Positions 9,000 to 18,336 are shown, counted from the first letter of the stretch. The stretch is DNA of 64,000 bases from Buttiauxella ferragutiae (GCF_001654915.1 NZ_LXEQ01000051.1), one strand, 5' to 3'. Numbers and translations: made by a program. Notes: a model not told the origin generated them from the sequence alone.

Positions 9000-10490
9000 A
9001 TGTCCAGCCCGGTAATTCTGGCTATTGATGAGGGCACCACCAACGCCAAAGTGGTGGCGGTGAATAGCAACGGGGAAATCTGTGCCCGTTGCAGTGTCGG
9101 CGTGGCAATGACGCACCGGGCACCAGGGCTTGCAGAGCAAGATCCCGTTGCGCTGTGGCGCGCCGTTTGCGAAGCGCTGAGCGGCTGCCTGCAACAACTT
9201 GGCTCCGCCACCATCGCAGGCATTGCGATAAGCAACCAGCGTGAATCCGTGTTGGTGTGGCAGCGCCATGGTGGTAAACCACTCACGCCCGTCGTCAGCT
9301 GGCAGGATCGCCGCTCAGAACAAACGTGTGAGCAACTTTTAGCGCAGGGCCATGGCGAGCTTATCACCCGTCTAACTGGCCTGCCCGTCGACCCATTATT
9401 CCCGGCGGCGAAAATCCGCGCCCTGCTCGACGCCATTCCAGACGGTGTGAAACGTGCCGCAGCGGGTGAGCTGTGTATCGGAACCATCGATTCCTGGTTG
9501 AACTGGCAACTGACTGCCGGACACTCGTTTACCACCGACTACTCGAATGCCGCTCGCACGCAGCTGTTTAATATTTACCGGGGCAAATGGGACGACGAAC
9601 TGCTGCAATTATTCGGCATTCCGCGTGCGGCACTTGCTGAAGTGCGCCCTTCTGCCGGGCATCATGGCGAAGTGCAAATCAACACCATTCCAGGCTTGCC
9701 GATCGGTACGCCGGTGCTGGCACTGATCGGTGATTCACATGCGGCACTGTACGCCCAACGCAGCGTTTGCGGGCAGGTGGTGAAAGCCACTTATGGTACC
9801 GGCTCGTCATTGATGCTTTCGCTTCCCGAACCGGCAAACCGCAGCAATCGCCTGAGCACCACGCTTGCCTGGCACGACGGCGAGCTGAATTACGCGCTGG
9901 AAGGCAACATCACCCATACCGGCTCGGGTGCCGCATGGCTTGGGAAAATGCTGGGCATCAACGACCCGGCAGAACTGACCCGGCTTGCGCAATCCGCACA
10001 AAGTAACCAGGGCGTCTATTACGTGCCTGCGCTTTCCGGGCTGGGTGCGCCGTGGTGGGATCTCCACGCACGCGGCATGATTTGTGGCCTGACGGACGCC
10101 GCCACCCCTGCAGTGCTGGCGCGAGCCGCACTGGAGTCGCTGGTCTATCAAATTGCCGATGTCTTTTTCGCGATGGAACAGGCAACCGGCGAGCACCTTG
10201 AGTCGCTGTGCGTTGATGGCACCGCCACCCAAAATCGCTGGTTGATGCAGTTGCAGGCCGATGTACTGCAACGCCCGTTGATCATTCAACCCGCTGCTGA
10301 AATCTCCGCACTCGGCGCAACGCTGTTAGCCGGAAAAACCCTTGGTTGGTGGCAAGACGGTACACCGCTTGCCGCACTGGCCCACTGTGGCGAGCGTTTG
10401 CAGCCACAGGCAGAACAACAAAAAGCAATGCAACAAAACTATAAACAGTGGCTTGAAGCCGTGGCGCGCTGCCGCTTTGTGCCGAATTAA
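9000..10490 (+). CDS. FGGY-family sugar kinase
   Basis: A 496-residue carbohydrate kinase of the FGGY family. The N-terminal phosphate-binding segment is LAIDEGTTNAKVVAVN, and the C-terminal ATPase domain has the ALESLVYQIADVF and LCVDGTATQNRWLMQLQADVL segments typical of xylulokinase- and glycerol-kinase-like members. The start at 9000 follows AAAGGAG by 7 bases and lies two bases after the previous stop. It should phosphorylate the free ketose produced by the isomerase encoded next, giving the transketolase substrate. D-apulose kinase belongs to this family and is the reaction I consider most likely; xylulose- or ribulose-type substrates remain possible. Confidence 0.9.
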   Translation: MSSPVILAIDEGTTNAKVVAVNSNGEICARCSVGVAMTHRAPGLAEQDPVALWRAVCEALSGCLQQLGSATIAGIAISNQRESVLVWQRHGGKPLTPVVSWQDRRSEQTCEQLLAQGHGELITRLTGLPVDPLFPAAKIRALLDAIPDGVKRAAAGELCIGTIDSWLNWQLTAGHSFTTDYSNAARTQLFNIYRGKWDDELLQLFGIPRAALAEVRPSAGHHGEVQINTIPGLPIGTPVLALIGDSHAALYAQRSVCGQVVKATYGTGSSLMLSLPEPANRSNRLSTTLAWHDGELNYALEGNITHTGSGAAWLGKMLGINDPAELTRLAQSAQSNQGVYYVPALSGLGAPWWDLHARGMICGLTDAATPAVLARAALESLVYQIADVFFAMEQATGEHLESLCVDGTATQNRWLMQLQADVLQRPLIIQPAAEISALGATLLAGKTLGWWQDGTPLAALAHCGERLQPQAEQQKAMQQNYKQWLEAVARCRFVPN

Positions 10491-10509
10491 CTTTTACTGG
10501 AGTGAAGCC

Positions 10510-11928
10510 ATGTCTCGTATCCCAAAAGAATTAACTTTCGGCGTTATCATCGGAAACCGCGGGTTCTTCCCAAGCTATTTAGTGGCGCAGGCGCATGAAC
10601 AGGCCGAAGCGCTGTTTGGCAAACTGGGGATCAAAACGATAATGCTAAAAGACGGAGAAACGCATCTCGGTGGCGTGGAAACCCGTCAGGATGCCAAAGT
10701 TTGTGCCGAACTGTTCCGCCAGCATCGTGACGAAATTCATGGTGTAGTGGTGTTATTGCCAAACTTTGGTGATGAAAAAGCGGTGGCAGAAGCGATTCGC
10801 CTTTCCGGTTTGAAAGTCCCGGTGTTAATCCAGGCTGAAGAAGACAATCTTGATAAAATGGGCCTGGCGACTCGCCGCGATAGCTTCTGCGGGAAAATCT
10901 CCCTGTGTAACAACCTGCGCCAGTACAACATCCCCTTCACGCTCACCACGCAGCATGTTTGTGCGCTAAGCGGTGAAGTGTTCGAACAAGATTTACAGCG
11001 TTTTGCGCAAATTTGCCGGGTGGTGAAATCGATGCAGGGCGTGCGCATCGGGGCGATTGGTGCGCGCCCGGCCAGTTTTAACACCGTGCGCTATAGCGAA
11101 AAGCTGCTCGAAAAAATGGGGGTGGCGGTGGAAACCCTCGACCTGTCTGAAATCTTCACCCGCATCAAACATATCAGCGATGACGATCTGCGGGTGCATG
11201 AGAAGCGCGGCATCTTAATTGAAAACGCTGACGCCAGCGGGATCCCAGCCGACAGGTTAACCCAGATGGCAAAACTGTTTGTGGTGATCAGCGAATGGGT
11301 AGTGGCAAACGACATCGACACTACGGCGATTCAGTGTTGGACGTCACTTCAGGAAAACCTCGGCATTAACGTCTGCTCGATTATGAGCGTGATGTCAGGG
11401 CAGTTAATGCCAAGCGCCTGCGAAGTGGACGTGATGGGCGCGTTGTCGATGTATGCCCTCGCCAGCGCGTCGCTTAACCCGGCCTCGATTGCCGACTGGA
11501 ATAACAACTTCGGCGACGATCGCAACAAATGCGTGCTGTTCCACTGCGGGAACTTTGCCAGCAGCAGCCTGGAATCTCCGTCGATGGGTACCGCCGATAT
11601 CATCGGCACCACCGTCGGCAAAGAGAACACCTGTGGCGCGGTGCATGGTCGCCTGAAAAGTGGCCCGCTCACCTATTTCCGCCTCTCTTCCGATGACTTT
11701 ACTGGCGAAGTGAAAGCCTATGTTGGCGAAGGGCAATCGGTTGACGATCCGTTAGATACCGTCGGCTGCCGTGCGGTCATTGAAGTGCCACATCTGGAGA
11801 ATTTACTGGCGTGGATTTGTAACAACGGTTTTGAACACCACGTCGCCATGAACCATTCCGCAACGGGCGTGGTATTACAGGAAGCGTTCAGCAAGTATTT
11901 AGGGGTGAACTGTTACCAGCATCGTTAA
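10510..11928 (+). CDS. L-fucose/L-arabinose isomerase-fold sugar isomerase
   Basis: A 472-residue cytosolic protein of the fucose/arabinose isomerase superfamily. The conserved arrangement is an N-terminal Rossmann-like region (GVIIGNRGFFP), a central IGAIGARPASFNTVRYSE segment and the metal-site region with CEVDVMGALSMYALA, the acidic residues being candidate metal ligands. CHCGN-like FHCGNFASSS and a C-terminal NHSATG close the fold. It probably interconverts an aldose and ketose as the first intracellular step. The start at 10510 follows TGGAGTGAAGCC; a 56-residue extension inside the kinase gene is rejected. It is the last gene of the operon, followed by an inverted REP pair. Confidence 0.85.
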   Translation: MSRIPKELTFGVIIGNRGFFPSYLVAQAHEQAEALFGKLGIKTIMLKDGETHLGGVETRQDAKVCAELFRQHRDEIHGVVVLLPNFGDEKAVAEAIRLSGLKVPVLIQAEEDNLDKMGLATRRDSFCGKISLCNNLRQYNIPFTLTTQHVCALSGEVFEQDLQRFAQICRVVKSMQGVRIGAIGARPASFNTVRYSEKLLEKMGVAVETLDLSEIFTRIKHISDDDLRVHEKRGILIENADASGIPADRLTQMAKLFVVISEWVVANDIDTTAIQCWTSLQENLGINVCSIMSVMSGQLMPSACEVDVMGALSMYALASASLNPASIADWNNNFGDDRNKCVLFHCGNFASSSLESPSMGTADIIGTTVGKENTCGAVHGRLKSGPLTYFRLSSDDFTGEVKAYVGEGQSVDDPLDTVGCRAVIEVPHLENLLAWICNNGFEHHVAMNHSATGVVLQEAFSKYLGVNCYQHR

Positions 11929-11937
11929 GGTGAAAAC

Positions 11938-12029
11938 GGTGGATGGCGCATTCGCTTATCCACCCTACAAACAACAAATGCGCTTCTTGTGTTGATTTTG
12001 TAGGGCGGATAAGCGCAGCGTCATCCGCC
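11938..12029. repeat. Inverted pair of REP-like palindromes
   Basis: Two related imperfect palindromes in opposite orientation, 11938-11968 (GGTGGATGGCGC...CCACCCTAC) and 12000-12029 (GTAGGGCGGATAAGCGC...CATCCGCC). They fill the gap between the isomerase and ydcF, which converge. The pair could end or stabilise both transcripts. Confidence 0.85.
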
Positions 12030-12037
12030 GAAATCAC

Positions 12038-12844
12038 TCATATTGATAAACCACGCTCGTGCATCCACTGTGCCAGCGCGGCATCACTGGCGAGAACTTC
12101 CCAGGCATTAATCACTGCCAGCGGAATATCTACGTGGGTAATAAAGTCACGTCCGTTTGGCCCGTAGCCCTGTGCATCATCTCTGATTCGCGGGATTTCC
12201 CCCAGCGCCAACGAAATGTAACGCTCAACCGGCCATAATCCTTTTTGATGCGGACGAAATACAGTCTGGGTTTCGTCACTGACCAGCAACGGCACAAACC
12301 CCGGCCAGCTGCGCCACTGTGGTTGATGTGCATCATTCTGCCAGGCACGTTCAAATGTCGCGACGGTACGGCGCTGCATGGAGGGATCTTGAATGACGAT
12401 CGCGCTCGCAGGTGTTATTTTCAGCGTTTGCATCAAGTCATAAGTGAAGCGTGCGTTCTCGCCGCAGTTGGTGGACTTCTCTTCCGTCAGCACTTTTTCA
12501 GCGGGGATCTTCCAGAACTGGGTGGCAATATCTTTGATGATTGCAGCTTCAGCGCGCCCGGTGGTTGGGATAGTGTTATAGCGCGGATGTTTAGCGATGG
12601 CTGCGTATAAAAAGGTTGTGGAATGCCCAATACCGCCGGTAATGAGCAGCGGCAGTCCGCTGTTAGCTGCAAGCTCGCAGGCCGCATCAATGGTGGGAAT
12701 GACGGCATTGCCTGCGAGAATAATCAGTTCACCATCAGTCACTGCGGGCGGTGCATCAAACTCATTGTGAGAAAGCCACTCGCCCAATGTATTAATGGAA
12801 TCAATGGTCGTGGCCTGCAAAGCTGGAAATGTTGTCGACAACAT
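12038..12844 (-). CDS. ydcF: YdcF, DUF218 (ElyC/SanA/YdcF) family protein
   Basis: A 268-residue cytosolic protein highly similar to E. coli YdcF (266 residues). It has the DUF218 core: ILAGNAVIPTIDAACELA, the LLITGGIGHSTTFLYAAI loop and the acidic STNCGENARFT motif. E. coli YdcF is reported to bind S-adenosylmethionine, but its reaction is unknown. The C-terminal 60 residues with YGPNGRDFITHVDIP are also as in E. coli. It marks the right border of the sugar cluster placed between it and aldA. No obvious operon partner: the upstream gap contains repeats. Confidence 0.93.
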   Translation of the reverse strand: MLSTTFPALQATTIDSINTLGEWLSHNEFDAPPAVTDGELIILAGNAVIPTIDAACELAANSGLPLLITGGIGHSTTFLYAAIAKHPRYNTIPTTGRAEAAIIKDIATQFWKIPAEKVLTEEKSTNCGENARFTYDLMQTLKITPASAIVIQDPSMQRRTVATFERAWQNDAHQPQWRSWPGFVPLLVSDETQTVFRPHQKGLWPVERYISLALGEIPRIRDDAQGYGPNGRDFITHVDIPLAVINAWEVLASDAALAQWMHERGLSI

Positions 12845-12939
12845 AACCCCTCCTTGTTAAAAACCAGCGCACATCATACCGCAGGCCGCGCCGTTACTGT
12901 ATAGGGTTGCTCTGAGACTTCAATAAGCGTGGCGAAAAC

Positions 12940-13010
12940 GGTGGATGACGCTGGCACTTATCCACCCTACAAAACCGTTTTTCGTAGGTCATACAGCAGC
13001 GTCATCCGAC
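12940..13010. repeat. Inverted pair of REP-like palindromes
   Basis: 12940-12970 (GGTGGATGACGC...CCACCCTAC) and 12983-13010 (CGTAGGTCATACAGC...CATCCGAC), in opposite orientation, lie between the start of ydcF and the end of the alpha-glucosidase gene on the same strand. They probably form the 3' end of the alpha-glucoside operon. Confidence 0.8.
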
Positions 13011-13019
13011 AAAACTTGT

Positions 13020-14669
13020 TTAGGTGAGCTTATAAACCCGCGCTTCCCACGGATGCAGCCGATACAGTTCATCCACCTGCGGGTAATTCCCAAGCACACA
13101 TTCGGCCCATTCGAGCGCTAATTCCTCCCCCGTCCAGCGCGCCGATTTCCCCGACATATTGCACAGCACCACGAATTCCGACTCTTCAAGCACACGTCTA
13201 TAAGCATAAATTTGTTCGTGGTCTTCCAGCTCCAGCTCGTAGCGCCCATAAATTAACGTGTGCTCTTGTTTACGCAGTTGAATCAACGCGCGATAAAAAC
13301 TCAGTACCGAATCCGGGTCTTGCTGCTGGCTGGCGATGTTAATCATTTCATGGTTGGCATTCACCTTAAACCACGGTGCGGCATCGCTAAAACCGGCGTT
13401 TGGCCAGCCATTCCACTGCATCGGCGTGCGCGAATTATCACGCCCGGTATTGGTGAGGAACGCGATGATTTCAGCTTCATTTTTGCCCTGAGCTTCCAGC
13501 TCGCGCCACATGTTTTTCGCAGAGACATCATCAAAATCGTCCAGCCCCTCGAAGCGGGTATTGGTCATGCCAATTTCCTGGCCCTGATAGATAAACGGCG
13601 TCCCTTGCATTAAGAAATAGAGTGCTGCAATGCAGGTCGCACTTTCCCGCCAGTGGTGCTCGGTGTCACCCCAGCGCGAAGTAATGCGCGTCAGGTCGTG
13701 GTTTTCCACATACAACGCATTCCAGCCTCTGCCTTCCAGGGCTTGCTGCCAGGCGGTGAAGATCTTTTTCAGGACCGCCGGTTCCGGGCGCAAACCGGCC
13801 TCTGGCTCCCATAAACGCACGTGTTCAAACTGGAACACCATATTGAGCCGCCCACGATGTTCGCCCACCCACTCTTCAGCATGTTCGGAATTCAGGCCGT
13901 TCATCTCACCAACGGTGACAATATCGTAGTGCTGGAGCACATTGCGGCTCATGTCATCGACATAATCCAGCAGCCCGTCGTAGTTAAGATGGCTTTTCAT
14001 TGATGGCGCGTAACGCAATTTGTCGGGGTTCGGCACGTCCGTCAGCAGCGGCTCTTTTTTCAGGTGCGCGATGGCGTCAATGCGGAAACCGTCGATGCCT
14101 TTATCCAGCCACCAACGCATCATGTCGTACACCGCGCGGCGTACATCGTGGTTTTCCCAGTTCAGATCCGGCTGGCGACGGGTAAACAGATGCAGGTAAT
14201 ACTGTTCGGTGTGCGGGTCAAATTCCCAGGCTGAACCTTTAAAAATCCCTTCCCAGTTATTGGGTTCCGCCCCATTTTTACCATCGCGCCAGGTGTACCA
14301 GTCACGTTTCGGGTTATCACGTGAGGAACGCGATTCAAGAAACCACGGATGTTCATCGGAAGTGTGGTTAACCACCAGGTCGATAATCAGCCGCATCCCC
14401 CTGGCGTGAACTTGCTCGAGAAGGTGGTCAAAATCCGCCATGGTGCCAAACTCGGTCATGATTTCCTGATAATTGCTGATGTCATAGCCATTATCGTCAT
14501 TCGGCGATTTGTACATCGGGCAGATCCAAATGAGATCGATGCCGAGATCTTTGAGGTAATCGAGCTTTTCAGTGATGCCGTTCAGGTCACCAATGCCATC
14601 ACCGTTGCTGTCCTTAAAACTGCGCGGATAAATCTGGTAGGCCACCGCCTCTTTCCACCAGCTCGCCAT
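13020..14669 (-). CDS. GH13 alpha-glucosidase, predicted alpha-1,4 preference
   Basis: A 549-residue cytosolic glycoside hydrolase of family 13, without signal peptide. Visible parts: the calcium loop DSNGDGIGD (21-29), region I DLVVNH, region V QPDLNWEN, nucleophile D198 in GFRIDAI, acid/base E255 in VGEMN and stabiliser D324 in ENHDLTR. The residue after the nucleophile is alanine (A199). In this family a small residue or Thr there goes with alpha-1,4 linkages, while Val goes with alpha-1,6. It lies 3 bases after a second GH13 gene and downstream of a MalK-type importer, so it likely hydrolyses imported alpha-glucosides to glucose. Exact substrate (maltose, sucrose, kojibiose type) is open. 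Confidence 0.92.
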   Translation of the reverse strand: MASWWKEAVAYQIYPRSFKDSNGDGIGDLNGITEKLDYLKDLGIDLIWICPMYKSPNDDNGYDISNYQEIMTEFGTMADFDHLLEQVHARGMRLIIDLVVNHTSDEHPWFLESRSSRDNPKRDWYTWRDGKNGAEPNNWEGIFKGSAWEFDPHTEQYYLHLFTRRQPDLNWENHDVRRAVYDMMRWWLDKGIDGFRIDAIAHLKKEPLLTDVPNPDKLRYAPSMKSHLNYDGLLDYVDDMSRNVLQHYDIVTVGEMNGLNSEHAEEWVGEHRGRLNMVFQFEHVRLWEPEAGLRPEPAVLKKIFTAWQQALEGRGWNALYVENHDLTRITSRWGDTEHHWRESATCIAALYFLMQGTPFIYQGQEIGMTNTRFEGLDDFDDVSAKNMWRELEAQGKNEAEIIAFLTNTGRDNSRTPMQWNGWPNAGFSDAAPWFKVNANHEMINIASQQQDPDSVLSFYRALIQLRKQEHTLIYGRYELELEDHEQIYAYRRVLEESEFVVLCNMSGKSARWTGEELALEWAECVLGNYPQVDELYRLHPWEARVYKLT

Positions 14670-14672
14670 CGT

Positions 14673-16313
14673 TTACCTCCCGATTAATAAAGCAAAAGAT
14701 TCATAAGGTTGGAGTTCAATACTGACAGCAAGCCGATCGCGTGGCGCGTAGTTGCTAATCAAACATTCGCCGTGCCAGTTCTGCATCTGATGCGGGATAT
14801 CGAGCGTCAGGTGCTCAGCGGTGAAATTATTGATGACCAATAACCGCTCGCTATCAAGTGCTCTTAGCCAGGCAAAAACCTGCGGATGCTCGCGCAGTAC
14901 AGGCTGGAAATCGCCGTACACCAAAACCGGGTACTGTTTACGCAACGCCACCAGTTTCTGGTAATGCCACAAAATTGAATCCGGTTCGGCGAGGGCCGCC
15001 GCGACATTGATCTCGCGGTAATTCGGGTTCACGGTAATCCAGGGTGTTCCGGTGGTGAAACCTGCATTCGGGCTATCGTCCCACTGCATCGGCGTGCGCG
15101 CGTTATCACGCCCGTTAGCATGAATCCCCTGCATCATCTCCTCATGGCTGACACCTTCCGCCAGCCGCTCTTGATAAAGATTCAGGCTTTCGATATCGCG
15201 ATATTCATCAATGGTTTCGTAGCGCACGTTGGTCATGCCAATCTCTTCACCCTGATAAATATACGGCGTACCTTTCAGGCAATGCAGCGCGGTGGCAAGC
15301 ATTTTGGCCGAAGCCACACGGAACTCGCCTTCGTCACCAAATTTTGACACCGCACGCGGTAAATCGTGGTTGCTCCAGAACAGCGAATTCCAGCCCTGGT
15401 GCGCCAGTGCGGTTTGCCACTTCTCAATGACCGCTTTGAAACTCGCCAGTTCAAATGGCTTGCTGCGCCATTTCCCGGCGTGCTCATCCCAAAACTGTTT
15501 GATGTGGTCGAACTGGAAAACCATAGAGAGTTCTTCGCGCTCGACACCGCTGTAAAGCAGTGCGTCAGCGGGCGTGGCGCTCCAGGCTTCACCCACCGTG
15601 ACGGCGTCACCTTTGCCAAACGTGGCGCGGTTCATCTGGCGAATCAGAGCGTGCAGATTTTTGCCATTCGCCATTTTCTGTGCGTCGACTTCTTTACCGA
15701 TAAGGTCAATCACGTCCATGCGGAAACCGCCGATGCCTTTCGCCAGCCAGCGGTTCATCATGGCGTGGACTTCAGCGTGAACGCGCGGGTTTTCCCAGTT
15801 GAGGTCGGGCTGGCGCACGGAAAACTGGTGTAGATAATATTCGCCGCTGGCTTCATCAAATGCCCAGCCACTGCCGCCAAAATATGAGTGGAAATCGTTC
15901 GGCGGGCCGCCATCTGCCGCAGGTTTGCGCCAGATGTAGAAATCGCGATACGGGTTATCTTTCGATTTCAGCGCTTCGATAAACCAGGGGTGTTCGTCAG
16001 AAGTGTGGTTAACAACCAGATCCATCAGGATGTGAATGTCGCGCTGTTTCGCCTGCGCTATCAGGGATTCCATCTGCGCCATGGTGCCAAATTCAGCGGC
16101 TATATCTTCGTAATCGGAAATGTCGTAGCCGTTATCGTCCATCGGCGAGCGGTAAACCGGCGAGAGCCAAATCAGGTTGATGCCGAGCTGTTGCAGGTAG
16201 TCGAGTTTGCTGATGATGCCGTTAATGTCGCCGATACCATCGCCGTTGCTGTCCATAAAACTACGCGGATAGATTTGGTACACCACCGCGTTGTGCCACC
16301 ATTTTTTTTCCAC
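14673..16313 (-). CDS. GH13 alpha-glucosidase, predicted alpha-1,6 preference
   Basis: A 546-residue cytosolic GH13 enzyme paralogous to its downstream neighbour. Calcium loop DSNGDGIGD, region I DLVVNH, QPDLNWEN, nucleophile D200 in GFRMDVID, acid/base E242 in VGEAW, stabiliser D317 in SNHDLPR. Valine 201 follows the nucleophile, the signature known from oligo-1,6-glucosidases, isomaltulose-acting enzymes and trehalose-6-phosphate hydrolases. No PTS gene is nearby and the importer is ABC-type, so unphosphorylated isomaltose- or isomaltulose-like substrates are more likely than trehalose-6-phosphate. It is separated from the ATPase gene by a REP-like element. Confidence 0.92.
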   Translation of the reverse strand: MEKKWWHNAVVYQIYPRSFMDSNGDGIGDINGIISKLDYLQQLGINLIWLSPVYRSPMDDNGYDISDYEDIAAEFGTMAQMESLIAQAKQRDIHILMDLVVNHTSDEHPWFIEALKSKDNPYRDFYIWRKPAADGGPPNDFHSYFGGSGWAFDEASGEYYLHQFSVRQPDLNWENPRVHAEVHAMMNRWLAKGIGGFRMDVIDLIGKEVDAQKMANGKNLHALIRQMNRATFGKGDAVTVGEAWSATPADALLYSGVEREELSMVFQFDHIKQFWDEHAGKWRSKPFELASFKAVIEKWQTALAHQGWNSLFWSNHDLPRAVSKFGDEGEFRVASAKMLATALHCLKGTPYIYQGEEIGMTNVRYETIDEYRDIESLNLYQERLAEGVSHEEMMQGIHANGRDNARTPMQWDDSPNAGFTTGTPWITVNPNYREINVAAALAEPDSILWHYQKLVALRKQYPVLVYGDFQPVLREHPQVFAWLRALDSERLLVINNFTAEHLTLDIPHQMQNWHGECLISNYAPRDRLAVSIELQPYESFALLIGR

Positions 16314-16329
16314 TTTTTTCTCCTTTTTT

Positions 16330-16360
16330 GTCGGATGACGCTGCGCTTATCCGACCTACG
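16330..16360. repeat. REP-like palindrome
   Basis: GTCGGATGACGC...TTATCCGACCTAC, followed by a partial second copy (CGTCATCCACC at 16365-16375). It lies in the 77-bp gap between the importer ATPase and the first alpha-glucosidase, and may lower expression of the downstream genes. Confidence 0.8.
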
Positions 16361-16390
16361 AACCGCGTCATCCACCCCAATAATCATCAG

Positions 16391-17485
16391 CTAAATTCGC
16401 ACAAATGCCCGCCCGTCATTATTAAACAAATAGCAATTTTCCGGCGGTAGCCGCAGGCCGATACGTCTGTCAGCCTTAATCTCAAGCCTGAAAGTATGGC
16501 GCATAACTAACGGTTCGCTACCGTAACCGCTGTTCACGTACAGTAAAGTCTCGTTGCCCATCTGTTCGACAAACAACACTTCGCCTTCGATATCCGCCTG
16601 CACCAGCTCGGTTATCTGGACGTGTTCCGGGCGAATACCCAGTTGCACCGCTTGCCCTTCTGGCACGCCTGCACTGTTTATCGGCAGCGTAATTTCCTGG
16701 CGATTCTCCAACATAACATCGGTACGCAGTGCGCTGCCGTGCGTTAACACACCGTGGATCAAATTCATTTTTGGCGAGCCAATAAACTGCGCGACAAACA
16801 CGTTCGCCGGGCGGTCGTAGAGCTCAAGCGGCGTACCCACCTGTTCGATTTGCCCCTGATTAAGCACCACGATGCGATCGGCCAGCGTCATCGCTTCGAC
16901 CTGGTCGTGAGTGACGTACAATATCGTGGCGTTGATACGTTTATGCAGGGCGGCGATTTCCATGCGCATTTGCACGCGCAGTGAAGCATCAAGGTTTGAG
17001 AGCGGCTCATCGAAAAGAAACAGACTCGGCTCACGCACAATGGCTCGCCCGATAGCCACACGCTGGCGCTGGCCGCCGGAGAGATCTTTAGGGCGCCGAT
17101 CGAGCAAATGCTCAAGCTGTAAAATGCGCGCACTTTCTCGCACTTTTTCATCGATGATTTTGACCGGCAGTTTCGCCATCTCCAGCGCAAACGCCATGTT
17201 CTGATACACCGTCATATGCGGATACAGCGCGTAAGACTGGAACACCATGCCAATGCCGCGTTCCGACGGCGAATCATCGTTAACGCAAACGCCGTCAATA
17301 CGCATCTCGCCGCCGCTGATTTCCTCAAGCCCTGCGACCATGCGCAGTAATGTCGACTTCCCGCAGCCGGAAGGCCCCACCACCACCACAAACTCGCCGC
17401 TATTCACTTCCAGATCGAGCGGTTTAATCACTTCCGAAGTGCTGTTATAGCGTTTTTGAATTTTATCGAGCACAAGTTGCGCCAT
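16391..17485 (-). CDS. MalK/UgpC-type ABC sugar importer ATPase
   Basis: A 364-residue ATPase of the MalK/MsmK/UgpC group. Walker A GPSGCGKST (about 38-46), Q-loop, signature LSGGQRQRV, Walker B LFLFDEPLSNLDA and switch histidine in YVTHD. About 120 C-terminal residues form the TOBE/regulatory domain with the typical LGIRPEHV. It energises the importer whose permeases and binding protein are encoded directly upstream. Two bases separate it from the permease gene. Homologues of this type sometimes serve several sugar importers. Confidence 0.94.
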   Translation of the reverse strand: MAQLVLDKIQKRYNSTSEVIKPLDLEVNSGEFVVVVGPSGCGKSTLLRMVAGLEEISGGEMRIDGVCVNDDSPSERGIGMVFQSYALYPHMTVYQNMAFALEMAKLPVKIIDEKVRESARILQLEHLLDRRPKDLSGGQRQRVAIGRAIVREPSLFLFDEPLSNLDASLRVQMRMEIAALHKRINATILYVTHDQVEAMTLADRIVVLNQGQIEQVGTPLELYDRPANVFVAQFIGSPKMNLIHGVLTHGSALRTDVMLENRQEITLPINSAGVPEGQAVQLGIRPEHVQITELVQADIEGEVLFVEQMGNETLLYVNSGYGSEPLVMRHTFRLEIKADRRIGLRLPPENCYLFNNDGRAFVRI

Positions 17486-17487
17486 GG

Positions 17488-18336
17488 TTATCCCTTAATC
17501 GCCCCACTGGTTAGCCCGCTGACAATGCGTTTCTGGAAGATAAGCACTAACACGATAATCGGCAGCGTCACCATTACCGAAGCGGCCATAATGCTGCCCC
17601 ACGGCAACTCAAAGGTCGACGCGCCGCTGAACATGCTGATCGCCACCGGCACCGTGCGTTTATCGCTGGAAATAATAAACGTCAGCGCGAACATAAATTC
17701 ATTCCACGCGCCGATAAACGCCAGCAAGCCGGTAGTGACCAGTGCCGGAGCCAGAATCGGCGCAAACACGCGGCGGATAATGGTCCAGGTTTTCGCGCCA
17801 TCGACAATCGCCGCCTCCTCCAGCTCCACCGGAATCGACTTCATAAAGGTGGTAAGCACCCAAACGGTGAACGGCAGAGAAAAAGTGGTGTACGACAACA
17901 CCAGTGCGCCAAGCGAATCATATAACCCAAGAAAACGCACCAGCTCGAACATGCCGGTTAGCACCGCCACCTGCGGGAACATTGAGACACACAGAATGGT
18001 GAACAACAGGAATTTACGCCCGCGGAACTGCACCCGCGCCAGTGCGAATGAAGCCGTAATAGACACCAGCAAGCAAATCCCCACGGTTATCGTCGCCACC
18101 AGTACCGAGTTCAGTAAGCTACGCGCAATGCCGTTCGCTACCAGCGCGGTGACGTAGTTGCTCCAGTGATAACCACTCGGGAAATAGGCCGGTAAAAACA
18201 GCTCCTGCCCAGTGCGCAGCGAGGTCAGAATCGCGTAATAAAACGGAAAAACACAGAACAACACCGCGCAGGTCGCCCCCCCATAAATCACCAGATTGTG
18301 CGCAAATTTGCGCTGCCGACGCGTGGTTTTCATCAC
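17488..18336 (-). CDS. ABC sugar importer permease, MalG-type
   Basis: A 282-residue inner-membrane permease with six predicted helices. It has the EAA loop that contacts the ATPase (about 190-210: EEAAIVDGAKTWTIIRRVFAPIL). The N-terminal TM follows the basic MMKTTRRQRKFAH. It overlaps the upstream permease gene by 4 bases, and the two would form the heterodimeric channel for an alpha-glucoside. Confidence 0.92.
   Translation of the reverse strand: MMKTTRRQRKFAHNLVIYGGATCAVLFCVFPFYYAILTSLRTGQELFLPAYFPSGYHWSNYVTALVANGIARSLLNSVLVATITVGICLLVSITASFALARVQFRGRKFLLFTILCVSMFPQVAVLTGMFELVRFLGLYDSLGALVLSYTTFSLPFTVWVLTTFMKSIPVELEEAAIVDGAKTWTIIRRVFAPILAPALVTTGLLAFIGAWNEFMFALTFIISSDKRTVPVAISMFSGASTFELPWGSIMAASVMVTLPIIVLVLIFQKRIVSGLTSGAIKG

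Noticed and set aside
7230..11928. Sulfoquinovose (sulfo-transketolase) pathway
   Set aside because: The split transketolase and an isomerase would fit, but there is no sulfoquinovosidase, no sulfoacetaldehyde enzyme and no sulfonate exporter, and an FGGY kinase is present.
14673..16313. Trehalose-6-phosphate hydrolase TreC
   Set aside because: The Val-type signature fits, but no treB-like PTS gene is present and the adjacent importer is ABC-type delivering unphosphorylated sugar.
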